From the NCBI RefSeq assembly GCF_003313505.1, contig NZ_QMHO01000002.1, positions 439,976 to 503,975 on the forward strand: DNA of 64,000 nucleotides, written 5' to 3'. The notes below the pieces were generated by a model. That model was not told the DNA's origin, ran no database searches, and was given only the letters and a program-made list of their open reading frames with translations. A program made the translations under genes and the position numbers. Shown one piece after another: positions 37,465 to 46,860 of the stretch (position 1 is its first letter; the number at the start of each line of letters is the position of its first letter). Source of the DNA: Pedobacter nanyangensis. Lineage in GTDB: Bacteria > Bacteroidota > Bacteroidia > Sphingobacteriales > Sphingobacteriaceae.

Positions 37465-40400
37465 CTTAAAATAGTTACTGATCCTGTATATTTTTTACGG
37501 CCGTTGTTAGGCTCAATGATGTAGTAGTAAACACCTACGGGCAAATCTGTTCCATTTAATTTTCCATCCCAGGGCGTGTTATAGGGCGAAGCTTCGAAAA
37601 CCTTTTGCCCGTACCTATTAAATATGTTGATCGTGCCTTGTTCAAAAGTTTCTAAATATTTAATATTCCAGGTATCATTTTTACCATCCCCATTGGGGCT
37701 AAAAACATTGGGTATGCTTGGGTTTTCATGTACGTTTACCAAATACTCGTAAACCAGCTGGCAGGCATTGGAAGTAACCGTTAAGGTGTATCTGGTGGTT
37801 TTTGTTGGATTGGCAATTGGATTCAAGACATTATCGGCACTTAAACCTTCAGAAGGGCTCCACTTATATTTGATATTTGTACCTGTTGCAGCGGCCTCAA
37901 TAAGCTTTTGTCCGCCCAATAAAATATCTATTCCAGGTGGCAAAGTTATTTTCGGGAGCTTATTAACAATAACATTGATGTTTTTTTCTTCGATACAGCC
38001 TTCGTTGGTTGTAAATACATATTTGACATTAAAGTTGCCCGCACCACTTATTCTTGGGCTAAAAACACCAGTACTCGAAACCCCGGTACCACTATACCGG
38101 AAACTACCTGCTACGGCATGCTCATCGGTAACGGTGAGTTGGACAGGATCAGAGGTTTCGCAAAGCGGAGAAACTTCCTCAACTTTTAAAACGGGAACGG
38201 GATAAATACTTACTGTTACAAGTTCACTTTCAGTAAAGCATAACTTGCCCGAGTAGGCTCTCATTACTACTTTATAGTCTTTTTTAACTGCCAAATTAGG
38301 ATACTTATGCGTATATATTTTACCTAAACTGGGGTTATCATCCGTAACAACAATATTTGGTCCGCCATTTTCGTAGTCAAATATCCATTCAATTTTACTG
38401 ATTTTTCCAAAGGGAATACTGCTTTTATTTTCAAAGGAAACTTCATTATTGGCACAGGACGCTATACCATTTTTCACCTCAAAACCCGCTGCTGGGTTAG
38501 CGCCGCTAATGGTGACCTGTTGCGTAAATACGGCTGAACAGCCCTGATCTGTGGTACCTGACAAGGTAATATGGTAAGTGCCTGCGGCCTGAAATTTATG
38601 GGTAGGTCTTTGTTTGATATCTTGCAGCAAATCTTTATTGCCATCGCCAAAATCCCATTGCCAGGTTACAAAATTGCCCTTTACGGCAGTAGCCTCAAAC
38701 TGAACGATATCATTAACACATGAACCAGGGTCCTTAAAGGTAATTTCTGGGTTTTCCGCAATGGTTATGGTTTTCATAACTGTGTCCGCACAACCGCTTG
38801 ACGAAACTGAAATGAGTTTTACCTGATAGTTTCCCGCGGCCTTATATCTGGTGCTTGGAGCGTACTCAGAAGACTCAGGCTGTCCATTTCCAAAGTTCCA
38901 GGTTTGGCTAGCCACATTTGAATTTACCGAAGTAGTTTGGTTCGAAAATTTAATATCGCTATCGATACAAAATGGGCCAATTGCATTAAAATCTGCCTTT
39001 GGCGCAACAATAACATCAATATTTTTAGTTGCAAACAAGTTACAGCCCATATCGGTTAATACCTTTAGTTTTACCGTTTTAGTTCCATAGGTAGCGTACT
39101 TATGAACCGGGTTTTGCAATGTTGATTTCGTTCCATCTCCAAAATCCCATTCCCAGGCACTGATATTGCCCCCTGTTTTGGGCGAAACATCTGTAAATTG
39201 GATATCGGTACGGATACAGGCCTGGGCCGGGGCGTTAATTTCAGGAAAAAAAACGTCAAAAGTGGTGAAAATATCTTCATCAACCGCACAAATTGCCAAT
39301 GCAGGTTTCTGGATCAATACTTTTAAAACATAATGTCCTGCGTGGTTAAACGAAGCTTGAGGGATCACATATTTATACAAATAATAGGTTTGCCCATCTT
39401 CTACGTGAGTGGTATAACTGGGAGTAGTTACCACTTCGGTTATAGCCCCATTATTGAAATTCCAAGTGAGCTTATCAGTGATGTAAGGCAACTTCAACAC
39501 AAAATCCAAATTAGTACCTAGGCAAAAATTATTAGATGCAATGCTACCCCCGGCAGGAAAAACCTGTATGTTGCTCTTAAGGTTTTTAAGGTCGGTACCA
39601 GCCAAATAGGCGTATGACTCTACTGAACCGTAACCATAGGCAATGGCCACAAAACCGCCGTTGGCTATTAATCGATGCTGGTCTCCGGCATTGGTCACAT
39701 CTACAACGGCATAGCTATATTCACTATTGGCAACAGGCTTAAACTGGCTGGAAATAGTTCCGCCATCCAAAGTAAAGCCCTGGATATCTGCCGTTTTAAT
39801 GATAATATTTAGAAAGTACTTGGAGATATTGGTATTAACGCCCTGTACGCTATTCAACCTGGAGTAAACCGCAATGTCTTTTAAGGTTTGTTCAATGGGG
39901 TTAAGAATCGTCATCTCTGGATCTCCCAAAAACGGGCCACCCAACTGACTTTGCGCATTGTTTGCCAAATTGCAGGTTTGCGAAGTTTGATATTGTGCCA
40001 CAGCAATAGCCGATGAAGCCTTAATCACATTTGGCGAAGCGGTGTAAAAAGTAATTACACTCCCCTTTTTATAAGGATTTAACAGCGGAGTGCCACTGGC
40101 CATGGTGGTGCTACCATTCACGTTAACGGTTGTATTGTCCTCGGCTACAATAATTTTAATGATATCGGTATTTCCATTTAATGTATTGTAAAATGGTGCC
40201 GATACGAAGTTGCGCCCCCAAGCCGTTACGGGAAACATCTGTTGGAAAAGGTTATCGCCCCCACTAGGTGATCTCAAATTTCCCAATTCGCAAAAAGCAG
40301 CCCAGGTAGTTCCAGAAAAAACTGCGATGGGCGTACATCCGCTAACCGCTTTAATTAAAGTACCTGTTAAATCATAAATGGATTGATATTGATAAACATC

Positions 40401-40988
40401 GCCTTTGTTCAGGGTAATTTGAAACTTGGCGTTTGCGGTTCTTAACCCGTCAGTACTTTCCTGTGTTGGGGTAATATCTACCACCGTACCGTCTTTGGTG
40501 CCTACAATTGCAAACTGGGAATATACGGGCTGTCCCGTTAGGGCCTTATTTTGTTCCGAAAAAACGTAATACTCCTGTTCAAGTGTTGCTGTTGGCAATA
40601 CCAGTGTGGAGCCTGTCCTGGCATTATTGGAAATAACGCAATACAAGGAAATCGGCTTTGCCGAGCTAATGTTTATTCCCTTATCAAGCTCCTTTTTGTT
40701 GGAAGAGCCTATATAAACGTTATGCTGGTTGGGATTGATAAAAACCGGGGTAACCACATTGGCTACGATAGTTCCGCTGGCAATTGTTCTTCCGCCCGAT
40801 TTTACTTCGTAAGTAGTATTCACATCAGACGACAAGAACAAAGTCATCCGAGAGACCAAGCCATCCACATGCCCGGTATAAGCCAACCAAAAATCAGTAC
40901 CCCTATTTGAAGTAGACTGGGCTTGTAAACTTATATTAAAACAAAGCAGCGATAGGAACAGTATCGCCAATAGTAGCCGATTTTTCAT
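37461..40988 (-). CDS. PKD-repeat adhesin with IgGFc-binding-like N-terminus and CHU_C (paralog)
   Basis: 1175 aa. It has the same layout as the 1356-aa protein: signal peptide, NRGTDFWLAYTGHV start, IgGFc-binding-like domain, then about four PKD-like units (AWEWDFGDGTKSTLQNP, TWQWDFGDGNKD), a Cys-rich segment and CHU_C (PSIPNVFSPNGDGKNDTW, IFNRYGQKVFEA). It has fewer PKD repeats than the other copy, so the pair seems to have arisen by duplication followed by repeat gain or loss. Surface adhesion is inferred from domain content. Confidence 0.85.
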   Translation of the reverse strand: MKNRLLLAILFLSLLCFNISLQAQSTSNRGTDFWLAYTGHVDGLVSRMTLFLSSDVNTTYEVKSGGRTIASGTIVANVVTPVFINPNQHNVYIGSSNKKELDKGINISSAKPISLYCVISNNARTGSTLVLPTATLEQEYYVFSEQNKALTGQPVYSQFAIVGTKDGTVVDITPTQESTDGLRTANAKFQITLNKGDVYQYQSIYDLTGTLIKAVSGCTPIAVFSGTTWAAFCELGNLRSPSGGDNLFQQMFPVTAWGRNFVSAPFYNTLNGNTDIIKIIVAEDNTTVNVNGSTTMASGTPLLNPYKKGSVITFYTASPNVIKASSAIAVAQYQTSQTCNLANNAQSQLGGPFLGDPEMTILNPIEQTLKDIAVYSRLNSVQGVNTNISKYFLNIIIKTADIQGFTLDGGTISSQFKPVANSEYSYAVVDVTNAGDQHRLIANGGFVAIAYGYGSVESYAYLAGTDLKNLKSNIQVFPAGGSIASNNFCLGTNLDFVLKLPYITDKLTWNFNNGAITEVVTTPSYTTHVEDGQTYYLYKYVIPQASFNHAGHYVLKVLIQKPALAICAVDEDIFTTFDVFFPEINAPAQACIRTDIQFTDVSPKTGGNISAWEWDFGDGTKSTLQNPVHKYATYGTKTVKLKVLTDMGCNLFATKNIDVIVAPKADFNAIGPFCIDSDIKFSNQTTSVNSNVASQTWNFGNGQPESSEYAPSTRYKAAGNYQVKLISVSSSGCADTVMKTITIAENPEITFKDPGSCVNDIVQFEATAVKGNFVTWQWDFGDGNKDLLQDIKQRPTHKFQAAGTYHITLSGTTDQGCSAVFTQQVTISGANPAAGFEVKNGIASCANNEVSFENKSSIPFGKISKIEWIFDYENGGPNIVVTDDNPSLGKIYTHKYPNLAVKKDYKVVMRAYSGKLCFTESELVTVSIYPVPVLKVEEVSPLCETSDPVQLTVTDEHAVAGSFRYSGTGVSSTGVFSPRISGAGNFNVKYVFTTNEGCIEEKNINVIVNKLPKITLPPGIDILLGGQKLIEAAATGTNIKYKWSPSEGLSADNVLNPIANPTKTTRYTLTVTSNACQLVYEYLVNVHENPSIPNVFSPNGDGKNDTWNIKYLETFEQGTINIFNRYGQKVFEASPYNTPWDGKLNGTDLPVGVYYYIIEPNNGRKKYTGSVTILR

Positions 40989-41112
40989 TTCAGCTCAACT
41001 AAGCAACAGGAGATGGGTACCAAATCTTCATTAACGAATAATAAATATACGACGAAGCACTATACAATTAAATAAAAAGCATAGGTAAATTAAAACAATA
41101 AAGCCTGAGTAT

Positions 41113-41568
41113 TTATGACAATAGATTTTGACGAGCGATAAATTCTAGCTGTTGGTTGGCTATTAAAAGCTTTTCGGTCAACTCCCTGTTCTCTTTTCTG
41201 AGCGTGTAAATTTCGATGGCTTTATCGATATTGATGCGTAAATCTTCTTCCATCCATGGCTTTTGAATATACCTGTAAACCTGTCCTTTATTGATGGCAT
41301 CTATCACCGCATCGATATCGGTGTAGCCAGTCAGGATCATCCTGATAGGTTCTGGATATTTTTCCAAAATAGAAGCTAAAAACTCAACCCCAGTAGTTTT
41401 GGGCATTCTTTGGTCGGTTATGATTACCTGTATATCTTCGGTATCCAAAATCTTTCTGCCATCTTCTGCAGACTCCGCCGTAAAAACTTTGTACATTCTA
41501 CGAAACGTTGCCGCAAAAGCGCTTAAATTATGTGGTTCATCATCAACGTAAAGGATATTCGCTGTCAT
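41113..41568 (-). CDS. Single-domain response regulator (VDDEP family)
   Basis: A 151-aa receiver (about 1-120): ILYVDDEPHNL with the acidic pocket, the phospho-acceptor Asp52 in VIITDQRMPKTTG, Thr in LTGYTD and Lys in IQKPW. A helical tail follows (LRKENRELTEKLLIANQQ) with no DNA-binding domain. The receiver closely resembles the one in the receiver-kinase hybrid of the cassette on the other strand (for example ITDQRMP versus IADQKMP). It is divergent from the E1-nitroreductase gene, about 120 bp apart, and could be its regulator or output. Confidence 0.85.
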   Translation of the reverse strand: MTANILYVDDEPHNLSAFAATFRRMYKVFTAESAEDGRKILDTEDIQVIITDQRMPKTTGVEFLASILEKYPEPIRMILTGYTDIDAVIDAINKGQVYRYIQKPWMEEDLRINIDKAIEIYTLRKENRELTEKLLIANQQLEFIARQNLLS

Positions 41569-41688
41569 TTCTTTCCTAATAAAAAGTTAAAAATACTTTT
41601 TTAATGTAATTCTAAAAAACTAATTTAGTCTTTTAGCCTTGAAAAAACATGTTTCTTCCGCAATATTTTATTTTTCCTAGATCAAACA

Positions 41689-44016
41689 ATGCATTCTAAA
41701 GCCGCCCCCCACTCGTTAAAAGAGCTTATTGGGAAAACCCAAAAATTAAACGATATCTACAAGCCTATCAAACTGAATTTGAGCAATCAAGACGACCTCG
41801 ATCAGTTCGATAAAATCCTCACAAATCAACCCAATATACAGGTTTATGACACCATCAAATTACAGGTTAAAGAGCTTGTAAAATGTTTGCAACCTTTTTT
41901 AGCGCTAAATCCTGCAAGTGTAGACGAAGCCGTTGAAAGGCGTTTCGCTGATACCCCCCAACATGCCTACGGAAACTGGTTTTACTATCCTTGGTCAAAT
42001 AAACTGGTACATCTTTTAAACGAAGAAGAATTCACCATTGTAAGAACCAACCGAAATAAGTATAAAATAACCGCAGAAGAACAGCAGGCTTTAGCCACCA
42101 AAAAAATTGGGGTAATGGGCTTATCTGTGGGGCAATCTGTATCCTTAACTTTAGCTATGGAGCGTGGTTTTGGGGAGCTTAGGATTGCCGATTTTGATGA
42201 ACTTGACCTCAGTAATATCAATAGAATTAGAACGGGCACACACAATATACAATTGAAAAAAACGGTAATTGTGGCCCGTGAAATTGCCGAAATAGATCCC
42301 TATCTAAATGTAGTTTGCTACCATGAGGGGATTACCGAAGATAATGTCCATCAATTTCTCACACAAGGTGGCAAACTAGACCTCCTGATTGATGAATGCG
42401 ACAGTTTTGACATCAAAATCAACAGCCGGAAAATTGCCCGCCAGCTTCAAATACCAGTTCTTATGGAAGGTAGTGACCGCGGTACGATAGATATTGAAAG
42501 ATTTGACCTTGAGCCACAACGCCCGATATTGCACGGACTGGTGGAGCATTTGGACATGGAAAAGTTCAGTTCGCTGAAAACTTTTGATGAAAAAATCCCT
42601 TACATTACCGCAGTCACTGGCCTAGAAACACTTTCTCCGCGAATGAAAGCCTCTGCAGTAGAGCTTATGGCTACCATTTCTACTTGGCCCCAACTGGCCA
42701 GTGCCGTTACCTTTGGAGGGGGCGTAAGCGCTGATCTGTCCAGAAAAATATTGTTGAATAGTTTAAAGATTTCTGGCAGGTTCTTTTTAGATTTAGACGA
42801 GCTTATTGCCGATCCACCGTTGGACAATGCCCCCAAACAGCCCGAAACTGAAAAGCAAATACTAAGCGTAGATGACATTACGGCCTTTATCAGCGAAAAT
42901 GAGCTCGATAACTGGGACCATACCGGGAAAGAATTGTCTGAAGATGAGCTGTTGTTGTTAATAAATGCCGCCAAGCAAGCCCCCTCGGGAGGTAATAACC
43001 AACCTTGGAGATTTCATTATCAGCACAAGCAATTGCATTTGTTTTTGGAAGAAAGTGCCACTGGAGCATACCTGGACCCCCAGCATATTTCATCGTACAC
43101 CTCTATTGGTGCAGCTATCGAAAACCTCCTACTTACGGCTGCAACACAACATTTAGCCGTAAATTGGCAGTTAACGCCCCAACTGGCACCCAAGCATTTG
43201 GCCATATTTAGTTTCAGTGACGGAACGGCACCAAGCGAACAGGAAAAAACACTGCAACAGCAAATCAGCACACGGCATACCAATAGAAAAGCGCCGCCAA
43301 AACAGGAAATCAGTGACGCCGACATGCAACACCTTTGTGCTTTGGTAGCCCAAACCAAAGGCCCTAAACTTACTTTTGTGAAAGATGCCGAAAAAATAAA
43401 TGCACTTTCTAAAATCGCCACACAAGCTGATTTGCTCAGAATGTTTATCCCTGAAGCGCATGAAGATTTTATTACCCGCGAGATGCGATGGACCCCGGCC
43501 GAAGCACACGAAAGAGAAGATGGCATAGGCATACACACCCTTGATTTGAGCAATAACGACCAATCGGGAATCCGCATGTTGCGTGACCGCCGAATGATCG
43601 ATTTCCTTCAAAAAATAAAGGGTGGTAGCGCTTTCGGGCGCCTGCTCTCCCAGCAATTCAACACCTCGTCGGCCATTGGATTAATCACCATCCCCCATAA
43701 CGATGTATCAAATTGGATAGATTGCGGTATCGCAGCAGAGAGAATGTGGTTGGGAGCCACCCATTTAGAATTTCAAATACACCCAGTAAATGTCCCTTTA
43801 ATCTTTTTTTATAAAAACTCTATAGAGAAAAAGTTACCTTTAACGGAAGAAATAAGAACACAATTAATTAAAGCAGAAAAAGAGTTAAATATTATTTTTG
43901 ACGGGCCTGAAAATCAAATCCCAGCATTTATGTTTAGGATTTTCAAGGCAAGCGCATCTCCGGAAAGAACCATCAGAAAGTCGAACAATAAAATTTTCTC
44001 CATTGGAAGGGCATAA
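41689..44016 (+). CDS. E1 (ThiF)-like domain fused to nitroreductase (Rv1355c-like)
   Basis: 775 aa, cytoplasmic. After an N-terminal region of about 130 residues it has an E1-like/ThiF adenylation domain (about 130-360) with nucleotide motif GVMGLSVGQSVSLTLAM and FDELDLSNINRI plus DECDSFDIK. The region around residues 420-720 is nitroreductase-like, with the FMN signature AAKQAPSGGNNQPWRF. The fusion resembles the family around M. tuberculosis Rv1355c, whose role is unknown to me. No zinc-binding CxxC pair or E1 catalytic Cys is obvious. It starts a cassette and overlaps the next gene by 14 bp if that gene uses its TTG start. Confidence 0.82.
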   Translation: MHSKAAPHSLKELIGKTQKLNDIYKPIKLNLSNQDDLDQFDKILTNQPNIQVYDTIKLQVKELVKCLQPFLALNPASVDEAVERRFADTPQHAYGNWFYYPWSNKLVHLLNEEEFTIVRTNRNKYKITAEEQQALATKKIGVMGLSVGQSVSLTLAMERGFGELRIADFDELDLSNINRIRTGTHNIQLKKTVIVAREIAEIDPYLNVVCYHEGITEDNVHQFLTQGGKLDLLIDECDSFDIKINSRKIARQLQIPVLMEGSDRGTIDIERFDLEPQRPILHGLVEHLDMEKFSSLKTFDEKIPYITAVTGLETLSPRMKASAVELMATISTWPQLASAVTFGGGVSADLSRKILLNSLKISGRFFLDLDELIADPPLDNAPKQPETEKQILSVDDITAFISENELDNWDHTGKELSEDELLLLINAAKQAPSGGNNQPWRFHYQHKQLHLFLEESATGAYLDPQHISSYTSIGAAIENLLLTAATQHLAVNWQLTPQLAPKHLAIFSFSDGTAPSEQEKTLQQQISTRHTNRKAPPKQEISDADMQHLCALVAQTKGPKLTFVKDAEKINALSKIATQADLLRMFIPEAHEDFITREMRWTPAEAHEREDGIGIHTLDLSNNDQSGIRMLRDRRMIDFLQKIKGGSAFGRLLSQQFNTSSAIGLITIPHNDVSNWIDCGIAAERMWLGATHLEFQIHPVNVPLIFFYKNSIEKKLPLTEEIRTQLIKAEKELNIIFDGPENQIPAFMFRIFKASASPERTIRKSNNKIFSIGRA

Positions 44017-44719
44017 TTCAGATATCAAGAACATCAACTTTACTGCGTTTAGAGCTATAAACGACAGAGCGGCTTGTATGCAGTTTGTTGAAGGCCACAG
44101 GCGTGTACTGGAAATATTTGGCATTACCCAAATCACCTCCGCAAAAGCTGATTGGGTTTCCAATCCCGACGTGTATGTTATGTTGGTAACTGATGCAGAC
44201 ACCGGAAAAGCATTGGGCGGTGGCCGAATACATAAGGCAAACAGAAAAAATCCACTCCCCATTGAAGAAGCTGTAGGCTATATGGATGAAAAAATCTATA
44301 AAATGGTAGATGATTATACCGACGCAGGAACTGGCGAAGTAGCTGGCGTGTGGAATTCGTTTGAAATTGCTGGTTTGGGCATTGGTAGCTTACACCTTAG
44401 CACGGCATGTGTGGCCTATTCAAAATTTATAGGGATTACTACGCTATTTGGATTGGCAGCGCCAGCCACCTACAGAAACGTGGTACGAGGAGGTTTCAGG
44501 GTGGTTACGGATTTGGGCAACAACGGGAAATTTTACTACCCAAAAGACGATATGACCGCTACGGTACTATTTAACCATGACATCATTGATCTACCGCTAA
44601 CCCTGGAACCCCAAAGAACCATTGCTTTTGAAATGCGGAGAGATCTTATCTATAAAACCGAAATCACCTCAAAACAGGGCGATGTAGTAACGTTAACATT
44701 CGACCTATCCAGAACATGA
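44003..44719 (+). CDS. GNAT-like acyltransferase
   Basis: The frame is open from 43898 but the first 35 codons lie within the E1-nitroreductase gene. I place the start at TTG 44003 (LEGHNSDIKN), giving a 14-bp overlap with the upstream stop; Met61 at 44078 is another option but would cut into the conserved FTAFRAINDRAACMQFVEGH stretch. The body fits a GNAT acyltransferase: VYVMLVTDADTGKALGGGRI, an acetyl-CoA-like loop region, AGLGIGSLHLSTACVAY and LFGLAAPATYRNVVRGGFR. Some segments recall N-acyl-amino-acid or autoinducer synthases, but the substrate is unknown. 4-bp overlap with the kinase gene. Confidence 0.65.
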   Translation: MEGHNSDIKNINFTAFRAINDRAACMQFVEGHRRVLEIFGITQITSAKADWVSNPDVYVMLVTDADTGKALGGGRIHKANRKNPLPIEEAVGYMDEKIYKMVDDYTDAGTGEVAGVWNSFEIAGLGIGSLHLSTACVAYSKFIGITTLFGLAAPATYRNVVRGGFRVVTDLGNNGKFYYPKDDMTATVLFNHDIIDLPLTLEPQRTIAFEMRRDLIYKTEITSKQGDVVTLTFDLSRT

Positions 44720-46845
44720 CAAAATGCTTTTTTAATAGGCTGTTGATCATCACATCTCTCCTATTTATTGGGAATAGGCAAAGCTATGCAATCAATGAAT
44801 TAGATGCACTGCCCTTTAAAACTCAGTACTTCAAAGATGGCAGTAACCAATTTACCATTAACGAAATTGAAAAGAAGCCCTTTACCGCTTTACGATCAGA
44901 AATTTTCAACTTCGGTGTAGACGACGCCACCTTTTGGCTAAAGCTTGAGGCCGAAAAAGACTTAACTTTCGACAAAAACATCCTTTTAATAGAACAAGCC
45001 AGACTACTCATTGGCGAAATGTACTACCAAACCGCCAACCAGCACCCCAAAATAGCCAGGCCGTTCAACTTTTTTAAGGATAACGCCCGGAAAAGCGCAC
45101 AGGGAATTGCATATCGGTTACCCCAAACCATAAAAAAAGGCGATATAATATACCTGAAACTCAAGGCACACGAAGCATTTATCAGTAAAATATCTGTCGT
45201 TAGCGAAAAAGAACTACATAATAAGTACACCCTTAAAGATATTATTTTTGGTATTTATACAGGCGTGATGCTGATCATGTTCGCCTACAATCTATTCCTC
45301 TTCATCGTTGTAAGAGACAGGAGCTATATTTTTTACGTTTTCTATATATTTTTCACCTGGCTTACGCAAATATCCATACAAGGTTATGGTTTAAAGTACA
45401 TGTGGCAACAGTGGCCTGCTCTTAACCACTATTCTGTAGTGCTTTACTCTTTACTTGGACTGGTATTCGCCAGTTTTTTTACCACTTCGTTTCTTAACAC
45501 CAAAGTATTTGCGCCAAAAATCCATAAACTGATTAAGGTATTTATACTATTAACTTTGGCCAATGTAGCACTGCTGTTTATTGCCGACACCTATGTGGGC
45601 TTTATCACCATGCAGCTAACTACGGTGTTGGGAGTGGTTATCGCACTTTCATCTTCCTATTATGTTTATTTCAAAAAACATTTCAAGCCGGCGGGATATT
45701 ATCTCATCGCATGGTCTATTTTACTCATCGGCGCCGTATTGTTTATCTTAAAGGATTACGGAATATTGCCTTACAACACCTTTACCACCTATCTGCTACA
45801 GATATCCTCGGCAATTGAAGTCATGTTGCTTTCATTTGCGCTTGCAGATAAAATCAATTATTTCAAAAAAGAAAATGAAACCTCGCAGGCACAGGCTTTA
45901 CAGGCTTCACTTGAGAACCAGCATCTCATTAAAGAGCAAAACGTAATGCTCGAAAAGAAAGTGAAAGAGCGTACCGAAGAACTGGAGAGTGCCAACCTAA
46001 CATTAAATGATACGCTGAATAATTTAAAGGCCACACAATCTCAATTGGTTGATGCCGAAAAAATGGCCGCTTTAGGCCAACTTACCGCAGGTATTGCGCA
46101 TGAAATCAACAATCCCATCAATTTTGTAACCTCAAACGTAAAACCGTTGCAACTGGATATCGATGATCTGAAGGACATCATCAAAAAATATGAGAGCATT
46201 GATTTTGAAAAAGAAATTAAACCGCAAATAGAGGCCATAGAAGCCTATAAAAAGCAAATCGATCTGAATTTCATCAACAACGAGATCACCTCACTCCTTT
46301 CCGGAATTAGTGAAGGAGCAAAACGCACCGCCGAAATCATCAGAAGCTTGCGCAATTTCAGTAGGGTTGACGAGACTGACATGAAAGCCATCGACCTTAA
46401 CGAAGGACTGCTATCAACACTGGTACTGGTGCGCAACACCCTTCCTGATAACCTAACCGTCATCAAGGAACTGGGAAATCTTCCCAAGGTAGAATGTATG
46501 CCCGGTAAAATCAACCAGGTATTCATGAACTTAGTTTCTAATGCCGTGCAGGCCATTAAAAGCAAGGAAGTGCAGGAAGAAGAAGAATTCCTGACCATCA
46601 AAAGCTGGTACGAAGACCAAAAAGTACACATCAGTATTAAAGATAGTGGCACAGGCATGAGCGAGGAAGTTAAGCATCGCATATTTGAGCCATTCTTCAC
46701 CACAAAAGATATTGGCGAGGGTACTGGGCTGGGCTTATCTATCGTGTTCAGTATCATCGAAAAACATAAGGGACACATAGATGTTGTATCAAAAGTGGGT
46801 GAAGGAACCGAATTTATTATTACATTGCAGGTAAATACACTATAA
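44716..46845 (+). CDS. 7TMR-DISM sensor histidine kinase
   Basis: A 709-aa protein. After a signal peptide comes a periplasmic 7TMR-DISMED2-like domain (about 30-165), then seven membrane spans (about 173-375) of a 7TMR-DISM domain, a coiled-coil linker, a HisKA dimerization domain with phospho-acceptor His462 in TAGIAHEINNP, and an HATPase domain (QVFMNLVSNAVQAI, DSGTGMSEE, GEGTGLGLSIVF). DISMED2 domains usually sense extracellular carbohydrate or small molecules. It overlaps the acyltransferase by 4 bp and is followed by its probable partner receivers, so I infer a signal sensor in one operon. Confidence 0.9.
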   Translation: MTKCFFNRLLIITSLLFIGNRQSYAINELDALPFKTQYFKDGSNQFTINEIEKKPFTALRSEIFNFGVDDATFWLKLEAEKDLTFDKNILLIEQARLLIGEMYYQTANQHPKIARPFNFFKDNARKSAQGIAYRLPQTIKKGDIIYLKLKAHEAFISKISVVSEKELHNKYTLKDIIFGIYTGVMLIMFAYNLFLFIVVRDRSYIFYVFYIFFTWLTQISIQGYGLKYMWQQWPALNHYSVVLYSLLGLVFASFFTTSFLNTKVFAPKIHKLIKVFILLTLANVALLFIADTYVGFITMQLTTVLGVVIALSSSYYVYFKKHFKPAGYYLIAWSILLIGAVLFILKDYGILPYNTFTTYLLQISSAIEVMLLSFALADKINYFKKENETSQAQALQASLENQHLIKEQNVMLEKKVKERTEELESANLTLNDTLNNLKATQSQLVDAEKMAALGQLTAGIAHEINNPINFVTSNVKPLQLDIDDLKDIIKKYESIDFEKEIKPQIEAIEAYKKQIDLNFINNEITSLLSGISEGAKRTAEIIRSLRNFSRVDETDMKAIDLNEGLLSTLVLVRNTLPDNLTVIKELGNLPKVECMPGKINQVFMNLVSNAVQAIKSKEVQEEEEFLTIKSWYEDQKVHISIKDSGTGMSEEVKHRIFEPFFTTKDIGEGTGLGLSIVFSIIEKHKGHIDVVSKVGEGTEFIITLQVNTL

Positions 46846-46860
46846 AAACTAAACGGCAAA

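Noticed and set aside
43020..43656. Two minus-strand frames inside the E1-nitroreductase gene
   Set aside because: They overlap the well-supported fusion gene completely and show no recognisable motifs.
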